This document shows positions 36,001-49,380 of a stretch of 64,000 nucleotides of DNA, piece by piece. The notes beneath the pieces were generated by a model. The model ran no database searches, had not been told where the DNA came from, and saw nothing but the letters and a program-made list of their open reading frames with translations. Location of the stretch: positions 3,286,001 through 3,350,000 of the forward strand of contig NW_027480423.1 of NCBI RefSeq assembly GCF_051401765.1, read 5' to 3'. This DNA is from Calliopsis andreniformis. Lineage: Eukaryota; Arthropoda; Insecta; Hymenoptera; Andrenidae. A program made the position numbers and the translations under genes. Numbering within the stretch: position 1 is the first letter of the stretch; each line of letters opens with the position of its first letter.

Positions 36001-39000
36001 CATAAAATGCAATAAAAATACAACAGTTTTTCCATCGTGTAGCAGGAGTAATGTGCAACCAGTGTGATAGTAGTGGTCATTTCTACGTTCCGGGCAACCT
36101 AGGCTTCACTCCACGGCGTTGCTCCACCAGATCGAATTGTTAGGGCCTAAGAAGTCAACACCAGAAGAATAAAATACAAAGTAAATACAACAGCCTTTAC
36201 ACCGTATAAAACGAATTATTGCAACCCGTGTGAAAGTGATGGTCATTTCTACGTTCCAGGCAACCTAGGCTTCACTCTAGGGCGTTGTTCCACCAGATCG
36301 TATAGCTAGGGCCTAAGAAGTCAACGCCAGAGGCATAAAATACGATATAAATACAACTGCTTTTCCATCGTATAAAATGAATAATTGCAAACAGTGTGAA
36401 AGTAATGGTCATTTCTACGTTCCGGTCAACCTAGGTGTCACTCTAGGGCGTTGCTCCACCACATCTAATAGCTACGGCCTTAGAAGTCAACGCCAGGAGC
36501 ATAAAATACAATATAAATACAACAGCTTTTCCATCGTATAAAATGAATAATTGCAAACAGTGTGAAAGTAATGGTCATTTCTACGTTCCGGGCAACCTAG
36601 GCTGCACTCTAGGGTGTTGCTCCACCAGATGGAATAGCTAGGGCCTTAGAAGTCAACGCCCGAAGCATAAAATGCAAAATAAATAGGACAGTTTTTCGAT
36701 TGTATTAAACGAATAACTGCAACCAGTCTGAAAGTACTGGTCATTTCTACGTTCCGGGTAACCTAGGTTTCACACTAGGGCGTTGCTCCACCAGATCGAA
36801 TAGCTAGGGACTTCGAACTCAACGCCAGAAGGATAAAATACAATATAAGTACAAAAGTTTTTCCATCGTATAAAATGAATAATTGCAGACATTGTGAAAG
36901 TAATGGTCATTTCTACGTTCCGGTCAACCCAGGTGCCACTCTAGGGCGTCGCTCGACCACATCTAATAGCTACGGCTTTAGAAGTCGACGCCAGGAGCAT
37001 AAAATACAATACAAATACAACAGCTTTTCCATCGTATAAAATGAATAATTGCAAACAGTGTGAAAATAATGGTCATTTCTACGTTCCGGGCAACCTAGGC
37101 TGCACTCTAGGGTGTTGCTACACCAGATGGAATAGCTAGGGCCTTAGAGGTCAACGCCCGAAGCATAAAATACAATATAAGTACAACAGTTTTTCCATCT
37201 TATAAAATGAATAACTGTAACCAGTGTGAAAGTACTGGTCATTTCTACGTTCCGGGCAACCTAGGCTTGAGTCTAGGGCCTTCCTCCACCAGATCGAATA
37301 GTTAGGGCCTTAGACGTCAACGCCAGAAGCATAAAATACCATAAAGATGCAACAGCTTTCCTTCGTATAACAGGAATAACTGCAAACAGTGTGATAGTAC
37401 TGGTCATTACCACGTTCCGGGTAATCTAGGCTTCACTCTAGGGCGCTGCTCCACCAGATCGAATAGCTAAGGACATCGACTTCAACGCCAGAAGTATAAA
37501 ATACAATATAAGAACAAAAGTTTTTCCATCGTATAAAATGAACAATTGCAGACATTGTGAAAGTAATGATCATTTCTACGTTCCGGTAAACCTAGGTGTC
37601 ACTCTAGGGCGTTGCTCCACCACAGCTAATAGCTACGGCTTTAGAAGTCAACGCCAGGAGCATAAAATACAATATAAATACAACAGCTTTTCCATCGTAT
37701 AAAATGAATAATTGCAAACAGTGTGAAAGTAATGGTCATTTCTACGTTCCGGGCAACGTCGGCTGCACTCTAGGGTGTTGCTCCACCAGATGGAATAGCT
37801 AGGGCCTTAGAAGTCAACGCCCGAAGCATAAAATGCAAAATAAATATAACAGCTTTTCCATCGTATGAAACGAATAACAGCAACCAGTCTGAAAGTACTG
37901 GTCATTTCTACGTTCCGGGTAACCTAGGTTTCACACTAGGGCGTTGCTCCAACAGATCGAATAGCTAGGGACTTAGAATTCAACGCCAGAAGGATAAAAT
38001 ACAATATAAGTACAACAGTTTTGCCATCGTATGTAATGAATAAATGCAGACATTGTGAAAGTAATGGTCATTTCTACGTTCCGGGCAACCTAGGCTGCAC
38101 TCTAGGGTGTTGCTCCACCAGATGGAATAGATAAAGACTTAGAATTCAATGCCGGAAGCATAAAATGCAATATAAATATAACAGCTTTTCCATCGTATAA
38201 AACGAATAATAGCAACCAGTGTGAAAGTTATGGTCATTTCCACGTTCGGGGCAACCTAGGCATCACTCTAGGGCGTTGCTCCACCTGTTCGAATAGTTCG
38301 GGCCTTAGAAGTCAACGCCCGAAGCATAATATGCAAAATAAATAGAACAGTTTTTCCTTTGTATAAAACGAATAACTGTAACCAGTGTGAAAGTACTGGT
38401 CATTTCTACGTTCCGGGCAAACTAGGCTTCACTGTAGGGCGTTGCTCCACCAAATCGAATAGTTAGGGCCTTAGAAGTCAACGCCCGAAGCATAAAATAC
38501 AATATAAGTACAACAGTTTTTCCATCGTATAAAATGAATGATTGCGATCATTGTGAAAGTAATTGTCATTTCTACGTTCCGGGCAACCTAGCCTTCACTC
38601 TAGAGCGTTTCTCCACCAGACCAAACAGTTAGGGCCTTAGAAGTCAACGTCCGAAGCATAAAATGCAAAATAAATATAACAGCTTTTCCATCGTATGAAA
38701 CGGATAACAGCAACCAGTCTGAAAGTACTGGACATTTCTACGTTCCGGGTAACCTAGGTTTCACACTAGGGCGTTGCTCCACCAGATCGAATAGCCAGGG
38801 ACTTAGAAGTCAACGCCAGGAGCATAAAATACAATATAAATACATCAGTTTTTCCATCGTATAAAACGAATAATTGCAACCAGTTTGAAAGTGACGGCCA
38901 ATTCTACCTTCCGGGCAATCTAGGCTTCACTCTAGGGCGTTGCTCCACCAGATCGAATAGTTACGGCCTAAGAAGTCAACGCCAGAAGCATAAAATACGA

Positions 39001-40350
39001 TATAAATACAACAGCTTTCCCATCGTATAAAACGAATAATTGCAACCAGTGTGAAAGTAATGGTCATTTCTACGTTCCGAGCACCCTAGGCGTCACCCTA
39101 GGGCGTTGCTCCTCCACATCTAGTAGCCACGGCCTTAGAAGTCAACGCCAGAGGCATAAAGTACAATATAAATACAACAGGGTTTCCATCGTATAAAACG
39201 AATAATTGCAACCAGTGTGAAAGTTATGGTCTGTTCTACATTACGAGCAACCTAGGATTCACTCTAGGGCGTTGCTGCAACAGATCGAATAGTTAGGTCC
39301 ATAGAAGTAAACGCCAGAAGCATAAAATACGATATAAATACAACAGCGTTTGCATCGTATAAAACGAATAATTGCAACCAGTGTGAAAGTTATGGTCATT
39401 TCTACATTCCGAGCAACCTAGGATTCACTCTAGGGCGTTGCTCCACTGATCGAATAGTTAGGTCCTTAGAAGTAAACGCCAGAAGAATAAAATACGATAT
39501 AAATACAACAGCTTTTCCATCGTATAAAAGGAATAATTGCTGCCAGTGTAAAAGTTATGGTCATTTCTAGGTTCCGGGCAACCTAGGCTTCACTCTAGGG
39601 CGTTGCTCCACCAGATCGAATAGCTAGGGTCTTAGAAGTCAACGCCAGAAGCATAAAATACAATATAAATACAACAGTTTTTCCATCGTATAAAAAGTAT
39701 AATTGCAACCAGTATGAAATTGTTGGTCATTTCTAGTTTCCGGGAAACCTAGGCTTCACCCTTGGGCGTTGCTCCAACAGGTTGAATAGTTAGGGCCTTA
39801 GACGTCTACGCCGGAAGCATAAAATGCAATAAAAATGCAACAGTTTTTCTATCGTATAAAAGGATTAATTGCAACCAGTTTGAACGTCATGGTCAATTCT
39901 ACGTTCCGGGCAACCTAGGCTTCACTCTAGGGCGTTGATCCAACAGATTGAATAGTTAGGGCCTTAGCAGTCAACGCCGGAAGCATAAAATACAATATAA
40001 ATACAACAGTTTTTCCATCGTATAACAGGAGTAACTGCAAACAGTGTGAAAGTACTGGTCATTTCTACGTTCCGGGTAACCTAGGCTTCACTCTAGGGCG
40101 TTGCTCCACCAGATCGAATAGTTAGGGCCTTAGATGTCAACGCCAGAAGCATAAAATTCAATAAAGATGCAACAGTTTTTCAATCGTATAAAGCGAATAA
40201 TAGCAACCAGTGTGAAAGTTATGGTCATTTCTACGTTCCGGGCAACCTAGACTTCACCACAGGGCGTTGTTCCACCAGATCGAATAGTTAGGGCCTAAGA
40301 AGTGAACGCCAGCATCATAAAATACAATTTGAATACAACAGTTTTTCCAT
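36001..40350 (+). repeat. Heterogeneous satellite block without a clean HOR
   Basis: About 26 monomers with many private substitutions and small indels (for example a one-base gain in 'gtaatgtgcaacc' near 36050, and 'agcctttacaccgtataaaa' near 36190). About 36370-38110 resembles the types of the first 13 kb ('ggtcaacctaggtgtcactc' near 36423, with relatives near 36919 and 37583, that is 3 and 4 monomers apart). From 38860 onwards it resembles the 46-47 kb types. I found no long near-identical copy of this block elsewhere in the window. It looks like the oldest or least homogenised part. Confidence 0.65.
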
Positions 40351-40360
40351 GATATAAAAC

Positions 40361-42847
40361 GAATAATTGCAACCAGTATGAAACTTATGGTCATTTCTAT
40401 TTTCCGAGCAACATAGGCTTCACCCTAGGGCGTTCCTCCAACGGATTGAATAGTTAGGGCCTTAGAAGTCAACGCCCGAAGCATAAAATGCAATAAAAAT
40501 ACAACAGTGTTTCCATAATATAACAGGAATAATTGCATCCAGTTTGAAAGTGATGGCCAATTCTACGTCCCGGGCAACCTAGGCTTCACTCTAGGGCTTT
40601 GCTCCACCAGATCGAATAGTTAGCGCCTCAGAAGTCAACGCCAGAAGCATAAAACACTATATAAATACAACAGCTTTTCATCGTATAAAACGAATAATTG
40701 CAACCAGTATGAAACTTATGGTCATTTCTACTTTCCGAGCAACCTAGGCTTCACCCTAGGGCGTTGCTCCAACAGATTGAATAGTTAGGGCCTCAGAAGT
40801 CTACGCTCGAACCATAAAATGCAAAAAAAATACAACAGTGTTTCAATCATATAACAGGAATAATTGCGACCAGTTTGAAAGTGATGGCCAATTCTACGTT
40901 CCTGCCAACCTAGGCTTCACTCTAGGGCGTTGCTCCACCAGATCGAATAGTTAGTGCCTTAGAAGTCAACGCCAGAAGCATAAAACACTATATAAATACA
41001 ACAGCTTTTCATCGTATAAAACGAATAATTGCAACCAGTATGAAACTTATGGTCATTTCTACTTTCCGAGCAACCTAGGCTTCACCCTAGGGCGTTGCTC
41101 CAACAGATTGAATAGTTAGGGCCTCAGAAGTCTACGCTCGAACCATAAAATGCAAAAAAAATACAACAGTGTTTCAATCATATAACAGGAATAATTGCGA
41201 CCAGTTTGAAAGTGATGGCCAATTCTACGTTCCTGCCAACCTAGGCTTCACTCTAGAGCGTTGCTCCACCAGATCGAATTGTTAGTGCCTTAGCAGTCAA
41301 CGCCAGAAGCATAAAATACAATATAAATACAACAGTTTTTCCATCGTATAACAGGAGTAACTGCAAACAGTGTGAAAGTACTGGTCATTTCTACGTTCCG
41401 GGTAACCTAGGCTTCACTCTAGGGCGTTGTTCCACCAGATCGAACAGTTCGGGCCTAAGAAGGCAACGCCAGAAGCATAATATACAATATAAATATAACA
41501 GTTTTTCAATCGTATAAAGCGAATAATAGCAACCAGTGTGAAAGTTATGGTCATTTCTACGTTCCGGGCAACCTAGACTTCACCACAGGGCGTTGTTCCA
41601 CCAGATCGAATAGTTAGGGCCTAAGAAGTGAACGCCAGCAGCATAAAATACAATTTGAATACAACATTTTTTCCATGATATAAAACGAATAATTGCAACC
41701 AGTATGAAAGTTATGGTCATTTCTTCTTTCCGGGCAACCTAGGCTTCACCCTTGGGCGTTGCTCCAACAGATTGAATGGTTAGGGCCTTAGAAGTCAACG
41801 CCGGAAGCGTAAAATGCAATAAAAATACAACAGTTTTTCCATCGTATAAAAGGATCAATTGCAACCAGTTTGAAAGTGATGGTCATTTCTACGTTCCGGG
41901 CAACCTAGGCTTCACTCTAGGGCGTTGCTGCAACAGATCGAATAGTTAGGTCCATAGAAGTCAACGCCCGAAGCATAAAATACAATATAAATACAACAGT
42001 TTTCCATCGTATAAAACGAATAATTGCAACCAGTATGAAACTTATGGTCATTTCTACTTTCCGAGCAACCTAGGCCTCAACCTAGGGCGTTGCTCCAACA
42101 GATTGAATAGTTAGGGCCTTAGAAGTCTACGCCCGAACCATAAAATGCAAAAAAAATACAACAGTGTTTCCATCATATAACAGGAATAATTTCGACCAGT
42201 TTGAAAGTGATGGCCAATTCTACGTTCCGGGCAACCTAGGCTTCACTCTAGGGCGTTGCTCCACCAGATCGAATGGTTAGTGCCTTAGAAGTCAACGCCA
42301 GAAGCATAAAATACAATATAAATACAACAGTTTTTCCATCGTATGAAACAAATAATTGCAACCAGTATGAAGCATATGGTCATTTCTACTTTCCGAGCAA
42401 CCTAGGCTTCACCCTAGGGCGTTGCTCCAACGGATTGAATAGTTAGGGCCTTAGAAGTCAACGCCCGAACCATAAAATGCAAAAAAAATACAACAGCGAT
42501 TCCATCATATAACAGGAATAATTTCAACCAGTTTCAAAGTGATGGCCAGTTCTACGTTCCGGGCAACCTAGGCTTCACTGTAGGGCGTTGCTCCACCAGG
42601 TCGAATAGTTAGTGCCTTAGAAGTCAACGCCGGAAGCATAAAATACAATATAAATACAACAGTTTTTCCATCGTATATAACGAATAATTGCAACCAGTAT
42701 GAAAGTGATGGCCAATTCTACCTTCCGGGCAACCTAGGCTTCACTCTAGGGCGTTGCTCCACCAGATCGAATAGTTAGTGCCTTAGAAGTCAACGCCAGA
42801 AGCATAAAATACAATATATATACAACAGTTTTTCCATCGTATAAATC
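40361..42847 (+). repeat. 15-mer higher-order repeat, copy 1 (2487 bp)
   Basis: From 'gaataattgcaacc' at 40361 the sequence is repeated at 42848 and again from about 45335. For example, 'cgtcccgggcaacctagg' occurs at 40566, 43053 and 45540, each 2487 bp apart. Only scattered substitutions separate copies 1 and 2. The unit contains a tandem pair of a 331-bp dimer (about 40651-41312), a monomer pair with 'gaacagttcgggcctaagaa' (near 41443), and monomers with an A7-A8 tract. Confidence 0.85.
40651..41312 (+). repeat. 331-bp dimeric satellite substructure
   Basis: Two distinct monomer types alternate here. One has 'cagtatgaaacttatggtc', 'tccaacagattg' and 'tctacgctcgaacc'. The other has an A8 tract, 'ataacaggaata', 'cagtttgaaagtgatggcc' and 'tccaccagatcg'. 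The pair repeats exactly one dimer later: 'aaaacactat' is at 40651 and 40982, 331 bp apart. The same dimer pair recurs at 43138/43469 and, through the large duplication, near 49943/50274. Looser alternation of the two types continues through much of 40.3-46.2, 47.8-48.5 and 49.4-53.0 kb. Confidence 0.82.
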
Positions 42848-45334
42848 GAATAATTGCAACCAGTATGAAACTTATGGTCATTTCTATTTTCCGAGCAACA
42901 TAGGCTTCACCCTAGGGCGTTCCTCCAACGGATTGAATAGTTAGGGCCTTAGAAGTCAACGCCCGAAGCATAAAATGCAATAAAAATACAACAGTGTTTC
43001 CATAATATAACAGGAATAATTGCATCCAGTTTGAAAGTGATGGCCAATTCTACGTCCCGGGCAACCTAGGCTTCACTCTAGGGCTTTGCTCCACCAGATC
43101 GAATAGTTAGCGCCTCAGAAGTCAACGCCAGAAGCATAAAACACTATATAAATACAACAGCTTTTCATCGTATAAAACGAATAATTGCAACCAGTATGAA
43201 ACTTATGGTCATTTCTACTTTCCGAGCAACCTAGGCTTCACCCTAGGGCGTTGCTCCAACAGATTGAATAGTTAGGGCCTCAGAAGTCTACGCTCGAACC
43301 ATAAAATGCAAAAAAAATACAACAGTGTTTCAATCATATAACAGGAATAATTGCGACCAGTTTGAAAGTGATGGCTAATTCTACGTTCCTGCCAACCTAG
43401 GCTTCACTCTAGGGCGTTGCTCCACCAGATCGAATAGTTAGTGCCTTAGAAGTCAACGCCAGATGCATAAAACACTATATAAATACAACAGCTTTTCATC
43501 GTATAAAACGAATAATTGCAACCAGTATGAAACTTATGGTCATTTCTACTTTCCGAGCAACCTAGGCTTCACCCTAGGGCGTTGCTCCAACAGATTGAAT
43601 AGTTAGGGCCTCAGAAGTCTACGCTCGAACCATAAAATGCAAAAAAAATACAACAGTGTTTCAATCATATAACAGGAATAATTGCGACCAGTTTGAAAGT
43701 GATGGCCAATTCTACGTTCCTGCCAACCTAGGCTTCACTCTAGAGCGTTGCTCCACCAGATCGAATAGTTAGTGCCTTAGCAGTCAACGCCAGAAGCATA
43801 AAATACAATATAAATACAACAGTTTTTCCATCGTATAACAGGAGTAACGGCAAACAGTGTGAAAGTACTGGTCATTTCTACGTTCCGGGTAACCTAGGCT
43901 TCACTCTAGGGCGTTGTTCCACCAGATCGAACAGTTCGGGCCTAAGAAGGCAACGCCAGAAGCATAATATACAATATGAATATGACAGTTTTTCAATCGT
44001 ATAAAGCGAATAATAGCAACCAGTGTGAAAGTTATGGTCATTTCTACGTTCCGGGCAACCTAGACTTCACCACAGGGCGTTGTTCCACCAGATCGAATAG
44101 TTAGGGCCTAAGAAGTGAACGCCAGCAGCATAAAATACAATTTGAATACAACATTTTTTCCATGATATAAAACGAATAATTGCAACCAGTATGAAAGTTA
44201 TGGTCATTTCTTCTTTCCGGGCAACCTAGGCTTCACCCTTGGGCGTTGCTCCAACAGATTGAATGGTTAGGGCCTTAGAAGTCAACGCCGGAAGCGTAAA
44301 ATGCAATAAAAATACAACAGTTTTTCCATCGTATAAAAGGATCAATTGCAACCAGTTTGAAAGTGATGGTCATTTCTACGTTCCGGGTAACCTAGGCTTC
44401 ACTCTAGGGCGTCGCTGCAACAGATCGAATAGTTAGGTCCATAGAAGTCAACGCCCGAAGCATAAAATACAATATAAATACAACAGTTTTCCATCGTATA
44501 AAACGAATAATTGCAACCAGTATGAAACTTATGGTCATTTCTACTTTCCGAGCAACCTAGGCCTCAACCTAGGGCGTTGCTCCAACAGATTGAATAGTTA
44601 GGGCCTTAGAAGTCTACGCCCGAACCATAAAATGCAAAAAAAATACAACAGTGTTTCCATCATATAACAGGAATAATTTCGACCAGTTTGAAAGTGATGG
44701 CCAATTCTACGTTCCGGGCAACCTAGGCTTCACTCTAGGGCGTTGCTCCACCAGATCGAATGGTTAGTGCCTTAGAAGTCAACGCCAGAAGCATAAAATA
44801 CAATATAAATACAACAGTTTTTCCATCGTATGAAACAAATAATTGCAACCAGTATGAAGCATATGGTCATTTCTACTTTCCGAGCAACCTAGGCTTCACC
44901 CTAGGGCGTTGCTCCAACGGATTGAATAGTTAGGGCCTTAGAAGTCAACGCCCGAACCATAAAATGCAAAAAAAATACAACAGCGATTCCATCATATAAC
45001 AGGAATAATTTCAACCAGTTTCAAAGTGATGGCCAGTTCTACGTTCCGGGCAACCTAGGCTTCACTGTAGGGCGTTGCTCCACCAGGTCGAATAGTTAGT
45101 GCCTTAGAAGTCAACGCCGGAAGCATAAAATACAATATAAATACAACAGTTTTTCCATCGTATATAACGAATAATTGCAACCAGTATGAAAGTGATGGCC
45201 AATTCTACCTTCCGGGCAACCTAGGCTTCACTCTAGGGCGTTGCTCCACCAGATCGAATAGTTAGTGCCTTAGAAGTCAACGCCAGAAGCATAAAATACA
45301 ATATATATACAACAGTTTTTCCATCGTATAAATC
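42848..45334 (+). repeat. 15-mer higher-order repeat, copy 2 (2487 bp)
   Basis: Second copy of the 15-mer. Private changes include 'agatgcataaaacac' near 43461 (copy 1 'agaagcat'), 'gtaacggc' near 43845 (copy 1 'gtaactgc'), two changes near 43977-43984, and 'cgtcgctgcaac' near 44410 (copy 1 'cgttgctgc'). It lies inside the first copy of the 41-mer duplication and is therefore present again at about 49652-52138. Confidence 0.85.
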
Positions 45335-45955
45335 GAATAATTGCAACCAGTATGAAACTTATGGTCATTTCTATTTTCCGAGCAACATAGGCTTCACCCT
45401 AGGGCGTTCCTCCAACGGATTGAATAGTTAGGGCCTTAGAAGCCAACGCCCGAAGCATAAAATGCAATAAAAATACAACAGTGTTTCCATAATATAACAG
45501 GAATAATTGCATCCAGTTTGAAAGTGATGGCCAATTCTACGTCCCGGGCAACCTAGGCTTCACTCTAGGGCGTTGCTCCACCAGATCGAATAGTTAGTGC
45601 CTCAGAAGTCAACGCCAGAAGCATAAAACACTATATAAATACAACAGCTTTTCATCGTATAAAACGAATAATTGCAACCAGTATGAAACTTATGGTCATT
45701 TCTACTTTCCGAGCAACCTAGGCTTCACCCTAGGGCGTTGCTCCAACAGATTGAATAGTTAGGGCCTCAGAAGTCTACGCTCGAACCATAAAATGCAAAA
45801 AAAATACAACAGTGTTTCAATCATATAACAGGAATAATTGCGACCAGTTTGAAAGTGATGGCCAATTCTACGTTCCTGCCAACCTAGGCTTCACTCTAGG
45901 GCGTTGCTCCACCAGATCGAATAGTTAGTGCCTTAGAAGTCAACGCCAGAAGCAT
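45335..45955 (+). repeat. 15-mer higher-order repeat, partial copy 3
   Basis: Collinear with the start of copies 1 and 2 until about 45955, where it reads 'aaatacaatataaatac' in place of 'aaacactatataaatac'. From there it passes into the dimer-like and mosaic monomers of 46-49 kb. It also differs by 'gaagccaacgcc' near 45440 and 'agggcgttgctcc' near 45568 where copies 1 and 2 read 'agggctttgctcc'. Confidence 0.75.
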
Positions 45956-48900
45956 AAAATACAATATAAATACAACAGTTTTTCATCGTATGAAGCAAAT
46001 AATTGCAACCAGTATGAAACTTATGGTCACTTCTACTTTCCGAGCAACCTAGGCTTCTCCCTAGGGCGTTGCTCCAACGGATTGAATAGTTAGGGCCTTA
46101 AGATGTCAACGCCCGAACCATAAAATGCAAAAAAAATACAACAGTGTTTCCATCATATAACAGGAATAATTGCAACCAGTTTGAAAGTGATGGCCAATTC
46201 GACGTTTCGGGCAACCTAGGTTTCACTCCAGGGCGTTGCTCCACCAGACCGAATAGTTACGGCCTAAGAAGTCAACGCCAGAAGCATAAAATACGATATA
46301 AATACAACATCTTTTCCATCGCATAAAACGAATAATTGGAACCAGTGTGAAAGTAATGGTCATTTCTACGTTCCGAGCACCCTAGGCGTCACTCTAGGGC
46401 GTTGCGCCACCAGATCTAATCGCTACGGCCTTAGAAGTCAACACCAGAGGCTTAAAGTACAATATAAATGCAACAGCGTTTCCATTGTATAAAACGAATA
46501 ATTGCAACCAGTGTGAAAGTTATGGTCATTTCTATATTCCGAGCAACCTAGGATTCACTCTAGGGCGTTGCTCCACCAGATCGAATAGTTAGGTCCTTAG
46601 AAGTAAACGCCAGAAGCATAAAATACGATATAAATACAACAGCGTTTCCATCGTATAAAACGAATAATTGCAACCAGTGTGAAAGTTATGGTCATTTCTA
46701 CATTCCGAGCAACCTAGGACTCACTCTAGGGCGCTCCTCCACCAGATCGAATGGTTAGGTCCTTAGAAGTGAACGCCCGAAACATAAAATGCAAAAAAAA
46801 TACAACTGTGTTTCCATCATATATCAGGAATAATTGCAACCAGTTTGAAAGTGATGGCCAATTCTACGTTCCGGGCAACCTAGGTTTCACTCCAGGGCGT
46901 TGCTCCACCAGACCGAAAAGTTACGGCCTAAGAAGTCAACGCCAGAAGCATAAAATACGATATAAATACAACAGCTTTTCCATCGTATAAAAGGAATAAT
47001 TGCAAACAGTGTGAAAGTAATGGTCATTTCTACGTTCCGGGCAAGCTAGGCTTCACCCTAGGCTGTTGTTCCACCAGATCGAATAGCTGGGGCCTTAGAA
47101 GTCAACGCCAGAAGCATAAAATACAATATAAATACAACAGTTTTTCCATCGTATAAAACGAATAATTGCAACCAGTATGAAACTGATGGTCATTTCTACG
47201 TTCCGGGCAACCTAGGCTTCACTCTAGGGCGTTGCTCCACCAGATCGAATAGTTAGAGCCTTAGAAGTCAGCGCCAGAAGCATAAAATACAATATAAATA
47301 AAACAGATTTTCCATCGTATAAAACGAATAATTGCTACCAGTGTAAAAGTTATGGTCAGTTCTACGTTCCGGGCAACCTAGGCCTCACTCTAGGTCGTTT
47401 TTCCACGAGATCCAATTGTTAGGGCCTAAGAAGTCAACGCCAGAAGCATAAGATACAATATACATATAACAGATTTTCCATCGTATAGAACGAATAATAG
47501 CAACCAGTGTGAAAGTTAACGTCATTTCTACTTTCCGGGCAACCTAGGCTTCCCCGTCGGGCGTTGCACCAACAGATTGAATAGTTAGGGCCTTAGAAGT
47601 CAACGCCCGATGCATAAAATACAAAATAAATAGAACAGTTTTTCCATCGTTTAAAACGAATAATTGCTACCGGTGTGAAAGCTATGGTCATTTCTACTTC
47701 ACGGGCAACCTAGACTACACCATAGGGCGTTGCTCCACCATATCGAATAGATAGTGCCTTAGAAGTCAACGCCAGAAGCATAAAATACTATAAAAATACA
47801 ACAGTTTTTCCATCATATAAAACGAATAATTGCAACCAGTATGAAACTTATGGTCATTTCTACTTTCCGAGCAACCTAGGCTTCAACCCTAGGGCGTTGC
47901 TCCAACAGATTGAATAGTTACGTCCTTAGAAGTCAACGCCCGAAGCATAAAATGCAATAAAAATACAACAGTGTTTCCATCATATAACAGGAATAATTGC
48001 AACCAGTTTGAAAGTGATGGCCAATTCGACGTTCCGGGCAACCTAGGCTTCACTCTATTGCGTTGCTCCACCAGATCGAATAGATAGTGCCTTAGAAGTC
48101 GATGCCAGAAGCTTAAAATACAATATAAATACAACAGTTTTTCCATCGTATAAAACGAATAATTGCAACCAGCATGAAACTTATGGTCATTTCTACTTTC
48201 CGAGCAACCTAGGCTTCACCCTAGGGCGTTGCTCCAACAGATTGAATAGTTAGGGCCGTAGATGTCAACGCCCGAACCATAAAATGCAAAAAAAATAAAA
48301 CAGTGTTACCATCATATAACAGGAATAATTGCAACCAGTTTGAAAGTGATGGCCAATTCTACGTTCCGGGCAAGCTAGGCTTCACTCTATTGCGTTGCTC
48401 CACCAGATCGAATAGTTAGGGCCTTAGAAGTCAACGCCAGAAGCATAAAATACAATATAAATACAACAGTTTTTCCATCGTATAAAACGAATAATTGCAA
48501 CCAGTATGAGACTTATGGTCATTTCTACATTCCGAGCAACCTAGGCTTCACCCTAGGGCGTTGATCCAACAGATTGAATATTTAGGGCCTTAGAAGTCGA
48601 CGCCCGAAGCATAAAATACAATATAAATACAACAGTTTTTCGATCGTATAAAACGAATAATTGCAACCAGTATGAAAGTTATGGTCATTTCTACGTTCCG
48701 GGCATCCTAGGCTTCACCATAGTGCGTCGTTCCACCAGATGGAAGAGTTAGGGCATAAGAAGTCAACGCCAGAAGCATAAAATACGATTTAAGTAATACA
48801 GTTTTTCCATCGTATAAAACGAGTAATTGCAAACATTGCGAATTTAATGGTCATTTCTACGTTCCGGGCTACCTAGACGTCACTCTAGTGCGTTGCTCCA

Positions 48901-49380
48901 CCACATCTAATAGCTACGGCCTTAGACGTCAACGACAGAAGCATTAAATACAATAAAGATGCAACAGCTTTTCCATCGTATAAAACGAATAATTGCAACC
49001 AGTGTGAAAGTTATTGTCATTTCTACTTTCCTGGAAACCTATGCTTTCACTCTAGGGCGTTGCTCCACCAGATCGAATATTTAGTGCCTAAGAAGTCAAC
49101 GCCAGAAGCATAAAATACAAGATAACTACAACAGTTTTTACATCGTATAAAACGAATAATTGCTACCAGTATGGAAGTGATGGTCATTTCTACGTTCCGG
49201 GCAACCTAGGCCTCACCCTATGACGTTGTTCCACCAGATTGAATAGTTAGGCCCTAAGAAATCAACGCCAGAAGCATAAAATACAATATAAATATAACAG
49301 TGTTTCCATCGTATAAAACGAATAATTTCAACCAGTGTGAATGTTATGGTCATTTCTACATTCCGGGCAACCTAGGCTTC

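Larger units (their letters stand above)
42577..49380 (+). repeat. 41-mer tandem duplication, copy 1 (6804 bp)
   Basis: A segment of 41 monomers is directly followed by a second copy at an exact offset of 6804 bp (42577/49381, 43053/49857-49858, 45540/52344, 46144/52948, 47889/54693). Reading both, I noticed about a dozen substitutions, roughly 99.8% identity. Half of them lie in 43.4-44.4 kb. It contains copies 2 and 3 of the 15-mer, so it is younger than that HOR. Copy 1 ends in the junction at 49365-49380. Confidence 0.9.

Noticed and set aside
36001..36360. Possible foreign insertion, because the sequence looks unusual ('agcctttacaccgtataaaa')
   Set aside because: It aligns to the monomer along its whole length with substitutions and a one-base gain. 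A similar variant is present near 60255.
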